64,000 nt of DNA from Clytia hemisphaerica (lineage: Eukaryota > Cnidaria > Hydrozoa > Leptothecata > Clytiidae), in the NCBI GenBank assembly GCA_902728285.1, contig CACVBU010000957.1, positions 1 to 64,000 of the forward strand. The letters are read 5' to 3'. The position numbers were made by a program, and so were the translations under genes. Below the pieces are notes generated by a model that ran no database searches, was not told the DNA's origin, and saw only the letters and a list, made by a program, of their open reading frames with translations. Positions 23,919 through 34,959 of the stretch are shown one piece after another; position 1 is the stretch's first letter; each line of letters starts with the position of its first letter.

Positions 23919-24195
23919 CTACTTCATGAGATGTTGGATCACTAAGACATTGCAGTATGACATTTCCAACTGAAGAAGGGCATTCTGTATCAGGAAATAA
24001 GGTAAACCAATAAGGAGACAGTTTCTCATCATGGTCCAAGATGATTATATTTGGTGGATAGACTCCAAGTAATCCAGCTTCTCTATTAATGATCCCTAAG
24101 TCTTGAGCTGAATGTACCACATAGCTATCAAAGTGTTTTCCTAGCAGGGATTTGTCAGCGTAGCGAGATAAAGGTCCAAGTGGCAGTCTGGAAAG
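23919..24195 (-). CDS. Candidate exon, conserved-looking, function unknown
   Basis: 277 bp with TTTTTTCACAG acceptor and GTAG/GTTTAT donor, phase 0 in and 1 out, open throughout. It encodes about 92 residues with VVHSAQDLGI, GVYPPNIIILDHDEKLSPYWF and TSHEV motifs, compositionally like a folded globular domain. Its outgoing phase fits both the candidate exon at 22632-22470 and the first visible MULE exon at 19242-18729, so it may be the 5' part of that gene. I do not recognise the domain. Confidence 0.45.
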
Positions 24196-24375
24196 CTGTG
24201 AAAAAATTATTATTTTGATATGACGTATGAGATGTTTAATTTTTAAGATTTGTGACGTCATTAAAATTGTTTGTTTGATGACGTCACAAATTTTAACAAG
24301 CAATATAATGAATGGACCCACCTAATGATTACATCAGATGAAAATAGGAAAATATGACAAATAAAAAAAACACAA

Positions 24376-24560
24376 GGCCCGGAAAACCCGAGTTACAAAA
24401 AATCGAGTTACAAAAACCCGAGTTACGACAAATGTGACAAATTACGACAAATCTCAAATTATGACGTCATTCATCATTTTGTAACTCGAAAAAGATAATT
24501 TTGTTTATTTATGTAACTCGAATTTTTTTTTCAGTTTTTAGTTTTCGATTTGCGTAAAAC
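24376..24560. repeat. CGAGTTA-motif repeat, copy 1
   Basis: Begins GGCCCGGAAAACC, repeats CGAGTTAC several times, has TTATGACGTCA in the middle and inverted GTAACTCG at the right. It is related to 25054-25250 and, inverted, to 34594-34840. Confidence 0.6.
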
Positions 24561-24818
24561 TCAAAAAACACCCCCAGGTATTCACCCCAAGAGCAAGTGT
24601 GCAAAATTTTAGCCAAATCGGACCATTTTAGTCTCCCAGCCTGCCTGCCCCACAAAGTTTTCGGATATTATCAGATATTCAACTGAGAATATTTGAGAAT
24701 TTCCAAGTGGGGTCATGGTTTCCAAGCAAGGGGTTATAAGAACCTTGTTTTTGGTGTTTGAAAAAGGTTTGTCAATACCCCTGTATGTTTTCTGGGGAAA
24801 TCCCACTTCTTAAAAAAT

Positions 24819-25011
24819 GTCGAACTGATGCGCTGTCGAACAACTGATCGCTTAGTTGTTCGACAGACCAGTTGTTCGACAGTTACTTGTTCGACATCCA
24901 CTTGTTCGACTGTATGGTTGTTAGACACCCACTTGTTCGACACTCATTTGTCGAACAAGTGGTCTGTCGAACAACTAAGCGATCAGTTGTTCGACAGTGC
25001 ATCAGTTCGAC
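24819..25011. mobile_element. Foldback element of TTGTTCGAC repeats
   Basis: Two 62-bp arms (24819-24880 and 24950-25011) are reverse complements with two mismatches, around a 69-bp spacer. Arms and spacer consist of about ten copies of TTGTTCGAC or its complement at roughly 18-bp spacing. It lies between two CGAGTTA-type repeats. A related cluster is at 34960-35215. Confidence 0.75.
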
Positions 25012-25053
25012 GGACCAGTTGTTCGACAAAATAAAACAACGGAAATGAAACGA

Positions 25054-25250
25054 GGCCCGGAAAACCTAGGCCCGGAATCATCGAGTTACCAAAATTTGAG
25101 TTAGAAAATTTTCGAGTTAGCGCCGATTTTCGAGTTAGCTAAATTATGATGAAGTGAAAGTTATGACGTCACTTAACTGTTACTCGCTTTTCCATTTTCC
25201 CAAAAGGATTTTCGAGTTAGCAATCAACTCGGATTTCATTTTTCTCAAAA
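25054..25250. repeat. CGAGTTA-motif repeat, copy 2
   Basis: Begins AGGCCCGGAAAACC, contains four CGAGTTAG/C motifs, TTATGACGTCA and a TTTTCGAGTTAGCAA end. It resembles copy 1 and the reverse complement of 34594-34840. Confidence 0.6.
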
Positions 25251-25254
25251 AGCA

Positions 25255-25539
25255 TAGACTGTAGGAGCCCCCCCAGCGGCACCCCTAATCACGCCATCAC
25301 GCAAAAAAATTTTATCCATCACGCATCACGAAAATCGCTAAAATTTGTCATCACGCAAAAAATAGCGAAAAATAGCCCAAATCACGCATCACGCCTCAAA
25401 TTTTTGCCCTATCACGCATCACGATAAAATCTTGATCACGCCATCACGCCAAAAAAAATCTCTAATCACGCCATCACGCAAGAAAAAAAAGTCCCAATCA
25501 CGCCATCACGCAAACCGCTGGGGGGCCTCCTGTAGTCTA
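25255..25539. mobile_element. 285-bp MITE with ATCACGC-repeat interior
   Basis: Terminal inverted repeats of about 25 bp (TAGACTGTAGGAGCCCCCCC and its complement, ending in CAGCGG) enclose an interior with 15 ATCACG motifs, mostly as ATCACGC-CATCACGC pairs separated by A/T-rich tracts. No coding potential. No target duplication is clear. Confidence 0.75.
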
Positions 25540-26654
25540 GAGCTAGACTTATAAATTAAAAATTCCAGGTCAATAATCAGCTCCACCTAATTATCAAACA
25601 CTGAAAGGTGAACAGTACTGCAAAAGAGAAGTGCGCTCGTCAAAAGATGAAAAGAGGAAAATTATTCAAAACACTCTCTAGCGCGGCTTTTTATGGTAGA
25701 CATACATGTAGTAGAATTGCCGCCCTATTTCGCGTAATAAGAATAATGGTCCGGAAATCGAGACTACATAGACTGGAGTCGTTTATGCGTGTAATACCGT
25801 AAGTATATATGTTATATGATATTATGATTTACGGGATTTAGTTTGTATAAACGACTGGGAAGAATCCGGCATTCCGGCCTTATAGAATCCCCGGCTACTT
25901 ACGCAGAAACTTGCGTAGCGAGAAAACAAAGGGTCTTTTTCTAAAAAAAAAGAGTTTATCGGACGGCGGGGTGCTATTCCGTTAAGAGCACGAAGGGTAT
26001 AGATTAGATTAAATTAATTCTTGATCAAGCAACAACACGTATCCTCGTATCATCAGCTTTTTGATGCTTCAATCAGTAACGTAAATAAAGCCTGGAGGGA
26101 CACACGGGACGTACGAGATTAGCATCAACAAACTCTCAAAAACAAAATCAACTTTTTTTTTGAGCGGGAAAAAATTATAATTGAAATAATGACACTTTTC
26201 TTTTGTTTGGACAATGGAGAATAATTTCTTGGGAGAGGAAATTGTTATGTGTACTGATATCTCCTTTTATGTGTTTCAACCTTGTTCAACCGATTATGTG
26301 CGTCTCGATTGTTTTTCTAAACCAATCAAATCGATTATGAAATCAAAGCAAACATTGCTCCCGAACAAGACCCCTAGATATTTTTCACAAAGGTTTCTAG
26401 ACGACTATAATTTTTCCCTCCATTACTTCTTGCTTTATGTCTACTATGTCTGAATTTCTATGCTATGGCTAATTTCAAAACTCTTTAAAATAAAACAACA
26501 TAAAATAGGTAATGCAAGATGGACCAGCTCAAAGAACAAAATCTCAGTCCAAAGGGCCTTTTCTATTGAAATGCCCGATGTGTGTTTACCAACTCTGGAA
26601 TACTTAATAAGGCGGTTAGATCTAACGTTACGAGACTCTCCAAAGACTTCAATC
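25540..26654. other. Non-coding stretch
   Basis: No recognisable exon, RNA gene or repeat structure apart from A-runs. Short open frames here lack splice borders and protein-like composition. Confidence 0.4.
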
Positions 26655-27345
26655 TAATCTAATTTCTTAAAAAATAATTTGTATGTATAATTGAACAATC
26701 TATGAAATAAAGCAATAATGTAAACAAAATGATTTTACAGGTCAAATTCATTGACCACACCCAAAATGTATTCACGAACTCAAGAGTACTTCATATTGAC
26801 GTTGGTTTAAATTTAACTGTATGAAGTTAAGAAAATTTAAAAGCACATGGCTTCAAAGTCATGAACTGTAAGTGTAAATAAGGTCAAGAAGAACCTGAAA
26901 ATTCAAATTTTACCAAAAATGTTTAGTTTATCGACGTATCATTGTAAACCTCCAAAGATTTCACCCTAATCTAATTTTCTCAAAAATAACTTGTATATAT
27001 AATTAAACAGTCTATAAAATAAAGCTAAAATGACCAACATAAAAGGCGAAAATAAAATAGCTAATTCAGTAAACAAAATAATTTTACCGGTCAAATAATA
27101 CTCTGCATTATTCACAAAGTTTACATTGATCGACCATGCCTTAAAATTATTCACGAACTTTGGTGATACGGACGTTGTGCTAAAATTTAGTTGCATGAAA
27201 TTAAGAATTTACCAGTCAATCGAAATTCTGCATTTATCCAAAAAATCTACATCGATCGACCACGCCCAAGAAATATTCACGAACTGAAAAGTGCTTGATG
27301 CGGGCGTTGTGTTGAATTTAGCTGAATTCAGTTAAGAAAGTTTAA
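26655..27345 (-). pseudogene. Tandem extra copies of the terminal coding segment of the beta-helix gene
   Basis: The last coding segment of the neighbouring gene (27726-27484) is repeated to its left. The copy at 27196-26966 is open and encodes the same AEYYLTGK(I/L) motif, hydrophobic segment and NYIYKLFLRKLD end with a stop. A partial copy lies at about 27345-27210 and a broken one at about 26830-26655. The shared text AATTAAACAGTCTATAAAATAAAGC marks each. They look like unequal-crossover duplicates; the open copy could be an alternative last exon. Confidence 0.7.
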
Positions 27346-27483
27346 AAACAAATGGCTACATGGAATGTAAATAAGATCAAGAAGAACCGGAAAAATCCAA
27401 TTTAACAAAATACAAGTCCTCCAAAAGAAAAATCAACCAAAAATGTTTAGTTTATCAACGTGTTATAAGAACCTACAAAAAAC

Positions 27484-30400
27484 CCCTAATCTAATTTTCG
27501 CAAAAATAACTTGTATATATAATTAAACAGTCTATAAAATAAAGCTACAATAACGAAAATGATAGGTGAAAGTAAGATTACTAATTCAATAAACAAAAGA
27601 ATTTTACCGGTCAAATAATACTCTGCATTATCTACAATGTCAATATTGATTGACCACGCCCAGAATGTGTTTACAAACGCTAGAGTTATTAATAACGACA
27701 TTGACATTAATTGTATGAAATTGAGCGACTTTTCGACAAAAGGTTTGACTGTGTAATCATGGATATAATCTGAATATAATCAACAGAAACCCAGTTGGGT
27801 ATAATTTCATGATCGGTGACCGGATGAACGTGGTACTAATGATAAGGATCAAGCGACGTGCGACAAACACCGGCTCCCAAACAATTTTAACTGGCTTGCA
27901 TATTATTTGTTCAGACGTTTCATCTTTGTTTATACTCACTCGAAAAGGTTGATTCATGAAGCTTACAATATCACTCTGTTCTATGGTCATTTTCTCTGAC
28001 CATACATTCTGAGATTGACCAAGGTACCAGTTTCTTGTTTTGTAAAACAGTACTACTGGTGGAAATGTAAGGGTCAGCAACATTTCATTTGGTGTGATTG
28101 CTTTTGATCGAAGCCAACAGCAACCAAAATATAATACAAAAGGAAAGGGAACAATCCAAAAACAAATCACCACAAAAACCATGATCTGCCATTGTTGGTA
28201 ACACGCCACTTCAGCTTGATTAAAAATCCACAGTCCACCGTCAATTTCAATACAATCTACAGATTGTAAACAAAATGTTGCAATGCTAGCATAACCAAGA
28301 ATTAGAATCTGAACATAGCTAACTTTCAACCGGTTGATGAATGACGAGATTTTATATTGGTTTTCCTGGTGGTATCTGACAAGGTTGACCACGAGAAGTG
28401 ATACTGGTATTAGAATAATACACGAAAGAACGATACTTAATCTGAAAAGTTCAATAGCAGCAATACTCTGTGTTTGGATAGGGCACAAATCGATCAGATT
28501 GGAAGATTTGATTGCGATTTTAATGTCGAAAAATGATGAAAGAGTTTCAATAAGATATGGCATGTGATATTCCATTTTAGCTGAAGAAGTGATTCGTATA
28601 ATCGAAGCTGTCTGGTAAAAGAAAAATGTGATTTTGATAAGACCTGAAATATATGATTGCTGATCAAAGTTAAGATTGTTGTGTGAGTTTGTCTCATTCA
28701 CTTCGTTGTCGCTGATCAAGTTATAAGGAGTATCCGGGAATCTATTTCGAACAGAATCTCCACGATCAATCCTGGTCAATCTCGCATAGAGTTTATGTAG
28801 TTTGTTTTTAATAGCGAGAAGTACATCTTTGTGGTATAGTAACAATCCGAAAGATAATACGATAACAATTGCAAAAACAAACCAAAACCAACTCGCCAAG
28901 CATTTTGAACTATCAACACATTTGTTATGACTAAATATGCTTATAAAGTCTCCAGGTCTACACCCTCCACACAACCGCCCTTGACGCCTGTTTGCACATG
29001 TGTTATACGAATGACATCTTTTTAAACGATCACAACAATAAAAGGGTGGACATATCTTAAATGTCACATATCCAGAGGAGTTTGAGTAACCCCAATAGTT
29101 TCCTCTACTTTTGATACCGTTAATACAAGAAGCTTGAAAGGGACATTGATAACATGTTGAATTATGAACATGTATTTTTCCATTGCTATCGTAATTGGCG
29201 TATGGTTTATTTAGAGCGTGGTACGATGTTCCGTCACATTGGACAAACTTCATTCGAATGTTATTTTGAAAGTGTGAATTCGACCAGTCACCAAGAATAT
29301 AATAGTTAGATTCTAAGCATGAGAAATTTGAGTCTGTAATAAAAACAGTATCTACATCGAAAATATTTTTAACGAAAAAAGCTGTACTGGACCTTTTTTC
29401 ATTCGTTCCACCGTCACACAATTGTACTTTTGTGATGTTTAAAAATCGATTACTGATGCCTTTTAGTGTTAAATATATGGAGGTTGGCATCACTGTATAA
29501 GGAGTAGTATTGTTTAGAAAAGTACAATTGTAAATGGTTATATGTTCTGACTTGATCGTAATACCAGCTGACATATCATAGCTGAAAGGTATAACGATAT
29601 CTTTATCACAGAAGTAATTGTCAAGAAATGTTGAATTCAATATTGCAACCCTGTACCCTTCAGAGTAAATCGAACCCGACTTTGAACTTTTGAATGAAGA
29701 ATCGTTAACTAAAAGTTCGTTTTTGCCACTATCGTAAACATTAGTCACTTGTATTTGATTTAAGTATGTACCGACAGAATCAAAAGTGCATTTCGAGATT
29801 GATATTTTTACAAAATGACACGTTGTAGTAAATACGAATAAATTCGAACGTTCAAAGCTTGTCCTTGATATGACAAAATTTCCTGGTTGTTTCACCCTAA
29901 TCGTTAAAAACGAATCTGATGAAAATGCGTTGTCGGTTATTTTGTAGTCTATAGGTTTTCCAAAATAATGGATATTTCTTGCGTCCATCTCAAGGGATGT
30001 TTGTTTTAGAAATGTATTGTTACTACTTGAGATTCGATCGAATCCTGTTATGTATATGAATGTTCCGGTTTGCCATGTACCCTTGAATTGATTATATTTC
30101 ATAGCTATTATCCCTGTAACATTCTTCTTATTTTTGATTTCCATCGTAAAACTAGAAAAATGGCAATCTTGAAGCAAAACTCTCATAACACTCACTTTCT
30201 CTGATAAGATGTGATCTTGATGAGATTCTCTCAGTGTTTTTTTCGGACCTTCTTTATTTTTTGTTTTCCCAGTATAACTAAAAGGTGCTGTGAATCTACA
30301 AACCATGAGCGTTACATTGGTAAAACCATAACCATTAATTAGCTCTGTTGATGGAGCGTCATTTGACTTTTTCCATTCGAAATTGCAGTTAACCACGTCT

Positions 30401-31591
30401 AAAGTTTTCGAAGTATTTGGATGGGAAACAAAATGATAAAATTTATCCGCACCAGAACTCTTTGGGAGATAAAATCTAACAGAGATGTTGTGAAGACTGA
30501 AGTCACCCGATAGTAAAAATACCGTAAAACGTGGCATCTTTTGATCGTTTTCGAACAATACATTAGCCATTTCTCAACTACAGGTGAAACTAGTATTACC
30601 ACAATAGCTTGAGATTTCCAAAGAATGAGGTATTACAATAGTTTCATTGCGAACGTATTGATATTGTGAATCCAGTAAAATGATATCTCCATCCAGTGAA
30701 ATGTTAATAGCGTGATTTCAATGAAAGCATGGTTGATGAATTGAACCGCAATTGATCGTGTCTTTGCTCCTCTTGTCACGTGACACATGAATAGTTCTTT
30801 GCTCGATTCCACGAGATACTAAAAAGTAAGAAATTTAAACATTAACGTTATAATATTTTTGACAATATTATTTTTAGGAGTTGCAGCTGGCTCCTTTTTC
30901 AAAGTGGTAATGATAGTTACAATATAGAGACTTTTTCAAGGTGACTTAAAGCAGAATTTGGTTTGATTGGAAACTTTTACTTTGGCTTTCTGCTTTGGCC
31001 GGAACAGGATCAACCGCAACCTCGTGCCCGTGTATCCCAGGCTTTATTTACACTACTGATGGACGCCAGAGAATATTATTTAGCGCCATATAGTTAAAGC
31101 ATAAAAAAGCTGATGATGCGCAGGGAACGAGGTTGGATCAACCGTTCCCTTCCTCCGCCTCTGCTAAAAGGGCAATAGATATACAGAGAATAAGCTCCTG
31201 TCTCACAGCCCCGATGAAACCTTTCCCCATATTTCTATCGAAACCTCAATGAGGATAGAAAATCTTTTGCTTTCAGGTTAAATTTAATTTGTATGGTTTT
31301 AGATGTTTTTCTCATTGAACTATGAATTGGGATGGAACTAAATTCAATTTTCCAGTGGGGCTGAAATTGTAGGGTATTTTTTTCCAAGTTTTACAGTATG
31401 AGTGGATACCCCACTGGCCCCCACTGGGTCTGTGATATAGGGATGTGGCATATGAAAATCCTCTGAAACCTCAGATAACCCAACCATTCAAGTCAAGACT
31501 GTTAACGTATGATTTTCAGAAATAAGATAAACTAACCTTCGAAGCAAAATGTGAAAATCAAAAACACGTAAAAAGATAATACAGTACACAT
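27484..31591 (-). CDS. Parallel beta-helix, cysteine-rich, multi-pass membrane protein gene (with breaks)
   Basis: Exon 1 (31591-31537) encodes a clear signal peptide: Met, then a hydrophobic core, with donor GAAG/GTTAGT in phase 1. Exon 2 starts at 30818 after TTTTTAG and continues in frame with a VSRD...TINCGSIHQPC motif typical of the N-terminus of cnidarian beta-helix proteins. Then come many short N-glycosylatable beta-strand repeats (xxNxTF...), a Cys-rich stalk (CPPFYCCDR, GRLCGGCRPGD) and at least six hydrophobic segments from WFWFVFAIVIVLSF onward. The family is a multicopy group of cell-surface proteins in cnidarians; the role is unknown. Breaks: in-frame TGA near 30728 and near 30573, and a one-base insertion near 27765, after which the frame continues to 27484. 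The 937-codon stretch 30570-27757 is uninterrupted. It is either an early pseudogene or an assembly with small errors. Confidence 0.7.
31017..31135. mobile_element. 119-bp MITE with 9-bp target duplication
   Basis: Ends CAACCTCGT / ACGAGGTTG, flanked on both sides by the exact 9-bp direct repeat GATCAACCG (31008-31016, 31136-31144). A 9-bp duplication is typical of Mutator-like transposition. Partial relatives occur at 32846-32870 (CCCGTGTATCCCAGG end) and 34485-34515 (GCAGGGAACGAGGTTG end). It lies in intron 1 of the beta-helix gene. Confidence 0.82.
31197..31446. mobile_element. CCCCACTGG-family element with inverted ends
   Basis: Left end CCTGTCTCACAGCCCC and right end GGGTCTGTGATATAGG are imperfect inverted repeats. 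The right part carries CCCACTGGCCCCCACTGG. It is related to sequence at the window start and at 34290-34465. Confidence 0.55.
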
Positions 31592-32069
31592 TTCATCTGC
31601 TCTACATACACTCAGAAAGTGCAATATTTATCATCTTATAATTCTATACGATAAAGGATGTTTGAAATTTGATCCGTAGAAAGACAAATAATAACCAAAC
31701 AAAAATGATTTGCCCCTACAAGACCAACTATCCTTGTTTTTTTGATACCGTCAACTGCTCTAACTTGGGACTATCTGACAAAACATGGAACGGCAATTCG
31801 GCCAACATTTCACCGAACCTCCAAAGTCATTTGATTTGAGTCAATGAACGGCGTATTATGAAATAAACGATTTCTCTTTCGCACCGAGTAGGCTTTTAGA
31901 TCGAAACAGTGAAAGTTGTTCCGTAGTGGAGCACACCAGTTGCGCGACAAGTTACACACTCGTTATTTGTTAATCCCATCGATAAAAAAATTCACTCCAT
32001 TAAGAATTAGTGAATAAGATAAAAGAATTCACTCCATTAAGAATTAGTGAATAAGAATCAAAAACTAAA

Positions 32070-32850
32070 ACAAAGGGTGTGGTGGTAAGCCTACACAACT
32101 AAGAGAGGTCCACCACACCCAAGAAGAACAACAACACTGAAATTCTGATGTGGTGGTGGTTTTGATTTGTCTCGGGACGAGGAACTGACCGGTCACGCCC
32201 TTAAACATACGGTTGAACATCTCATCACCCTTCTCATGAAACAGACATTCTACAAATGGAATATTGGAACCATCAATGTGAGAACTTGCAAAGACGACCT
32301 CAAACTCGAACGTGTTGTGCAAGAGATCCATAAAGCCAACTTAGAAATCTCTGCACTTCAAGAAGTAAGAAGACTCAAACAAGGATCAGCAACAGTTAAA
32401 TGTGATAATTCGAAATACGAAATCTATTGGTCAGGTCACTCCCTTAAGAGACAACATGGAGTTGGTTTTGTCATCAAAGTAGACCCTAATGTCGAAATCG
32501 TGCAAGTTGAATACGTGGATGCTCAGATCATTGTGCTTCAAACCAAGGTATACGGATGTCTGCTTAAAGTTATTAATTGCTATGCACCTACAGAAGAGAG
32601 TAGTGACAGTTCAAAAGACTTGTTTTACAGAAATCTTCACAAACAATTCGTCAATGTTCCACCAAAATACAAGGTCATTTGTCTTGGAGATTTTAACGCG
32701 ACAACTTCAGCAGCATGGTACAATTCTTCGCTCAGAGAAAACATAATTATGTGATAGCCTGATTGTTAATAATAACGGTGGAAGATTCCACGATTTAATA
32801 CAAACTCAACAATTATCAGTCTTGAAAACATGGTTTAACATCCCCGTGTA
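32070..32850 (+). pseudogene. LINE 5' fragment: APE-type endonuclease
   Basis: The plus strand encodes an exonuclease-endonuclease-phosphatase domain of a non-LTR retrotransposon: NIGTINVRT near the start, SALQEVRRL (catalytic Glu context), INCYAPTEE, and CLGDFNA (Asp-Asn active site). The open frame 32167-32754 ends at a stop, but the frame resumes one shift later with a NNNGGRFHDL...KTWF block to about 32845, where it stops at a fragment of another repeat. RT and the 3' end are missing. A hairpin (GGGTGTGGTGG at 32075 and CCACCACACCC at 32110) precedes it. RTE-like affinity is a guess. Confidence 0.78.
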
Positions 32851-33359
32851 TCCCAGGTTTTATTTACATTAGTCTAATCTAATTGACTAAGAATACCCTG
32901 TTGTGTTAATAGATGCAAGTTTCCCCCTCAGTGGGGAAACTTATTAAAACAAAGCATCCTAAACAAAAGATCTGACGTTACAGAATTACACTGCAGTGCA
33001 AATCTTCAAAACTGTAACATGCTAAAGCACTGGACTCAACTTCAGACAGGCACGGATTTGAAAGGTCGCTTCGCTTCGTTCGCTGCAGCGACCGTTGACA
33101 AGAAAAAGAGTGAAGTTTTCCTATTTGGGTTTTCTTATTTTGCTATAACAATAATTGCATGATTGCGCAAAAAGTTTTTTTTTAGAAAATAGTTTGCAAC
33201 ATCAAAAAATAGTATGTAACATCATAGAATTGTAACACCGTAATCCACACGCAATAATTTAGTCATATTATCTTACAATATAACGCTATCAGGGTATCAT
33301 ACATCATATGATATAGTATGTTTTATGCACAGAGACTTCTATAATATCTTATACCGGAT

Positions 33360-34280
33360 ATTGCCATTTTGCATCAATTTCGTGAAAAAATAAAAGTACA
33401 GCTCGAGAAATTCAAGAAATACCGTTTTTCCGGCGAAAATAGGCTGTTCCGGCGATTTTTAGAAAGTTCCGGCTTCAAAAATCAGTTTAATTGACGATTG
33501 AACCATGCTTGATGGTAGGCATTGCCATTGATAATATTTTTCTATGAAAAAAACAACGAAATATAAGGATAAAGTCTGATCAAAATCTGCAAAAATGGCG
33601 ATTTCCGGCATATTTCCGGGATTTTCGACCGGAAAAGAATTTTTCTCAAAAATCGGACTCGGCCATGATTTGGACATTGCTAATACGCATCTTTGTGCAT
33701 GCAAAAAATCATAAAAAACTAATGATGAAATCTCGAGAAATGCCAAAAAACCGATTTTTCTGGCATTTTTCCGGTATTTTCGGCCGGAAAAATATGTTTT
33801 TCAAAAATCGGGCTTTGTCACATTTTATATATTACCATTTTGCATCAGTGTTCAAAATTTCATAAAAAAATATAAAGTACAGCTCGAGAAATTCAAGAAA
33901 TACCGTTTTTCCGGCGAAAATCGGCTGTTCCGGCAATTTTTAGAAAGTTCCGGTATTTTCGGCCGGAAAAAAGTTTTTCTCAAAAATTGTACTCGGCAAT
34001 GTACTCGGCAATGTTTTGCGCATCTTTGTGCAAAAAATCAGAAAAAAACTAATGATGAAATCTCGAGAAAATGCCAAAAAAACGGTTTTTCCGGCATATT
34101 TCCGGCATTTTCGGCCGGAAAAAAATTTTTCCAAAAATTGGGCTCTGTCACATTTTGGGCATTGCCATTTTGCATATTTTTGCCAAAAATCAGAAAAAAC
34201 TAATGAGCCAATCTCGAGAAAAGCTGGTAACAGCAGACGGACGAACGAACGGACGGCGGACGGACAAAGGTTAATTTATA
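33360..34280. repeat. Diverged tandem ~160-bp repeats with TTTTCGGCCGGAAAA
   Basis: Blocks with TTTCCGGxATTTTCGGCCGG followed by CAAAAAT(C/T)G and either ACTCGGC or GCTCTGTCACATTTT recur at about 33610, 33770, 33945 and 34095, alternating in type. The last block runs into GGTAACAGCAGACGGACG and TAGGACCTC, also seen at 20340-20410. There is no coding potential. Confidence 0.7.
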
Positions 34281-34465
34281 GGACCTCAGTGGGGGAATTT
34301 CTTAAAACAAAACGTCATAAAACAAAAGATCTGACATTATTTGATTATTTTCAATGGGGGAAAAAATCGGGGTTAATTTCCCACCGGGACGATATTTTGG
34401 ACAATTTTTCCAGTGGGAGGGGTTCCCAGTGGGGCTGTGGCTGTGAGAAGGGGGTGTGCTATCAG
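34281..34465. repeat. CCCAGTGG-rich dispersed element, another copy
   Basis: Contains TCCAGTGGGAGGGG, CCCAGTGGGGCTGTG and a TGTGAGAAGGGGGTG end matching the right end of the element at the window start. A related shorter piece with CCCCCTCAGTGGGGAAAC lies at about 32920-32975. Confidence 0.5.
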
Positions 34466-34593
34466 TAAGCATATAAAAAGCTAATAATACGCAGGGAACG
34501 AGGTTGCTGGGTTACCAGACTCCTCGCTGCAAAATCCTTTACGCGGTCTTGCAAAATTCCGTAATCTAAACCTTTCAGATGTGATGAAAATCT

Positions 34594-34840
34594 TTCCCAA
34601 GATAGCTAACTCGAAAACTTGTGCGCGAAAAATAAATTCCTAGTTAACTAACTCAAAAAAAGGTTTTGCGAAAAAAAAGATTCCAGTTAATTCTAACTCG
34701 AAAAATCTTTTTTGGAAAAGAAAAATCCAGTTAGAATTGAGTATACGTCATAATTTAAATTTTTATGACGTCATAATTTAGCTAACTCGAAAATTGCTAA
34801 CTCGAACTTTTCTAACTCGAATATACGGGCCTCCCTTCGG
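34594..34840. repeat. CGAGTTA-motif repeat, inverted copy
   Basis: Reverse complement of the 25054-25250 type: repeated CTAACTCGAA, TATGACGTCA near 34767 and ACGGGCCTCC at the right end. Confidence 0.6.
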
Positions 34841-34959
34841 AGCTTTACCGTGTCGGAAGAAAATTTCTGCATCTGGGAGCCAGATAAGGGTAAACCATAG
34901 GCTACGATTTTATGTGAAATACACTTTGGTACAGGGTAATATACAAACTGTCGACCATC

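Noticed and set aside
25255-25539. CRISPR-like array (regular ATCACGC words)
   Set aside because: Word spacing is irregular, spacers are A/T runs without diversity, and terminal inverted repeats mark it as a MITE in eukaryotic DNA.
31108-31135. CTGATGATGCGCAGGGAACGA, a hammerhead-like word
   Set aside because: No GAAA follows and helix II cannot form; the sequence is the right end of a MITE.
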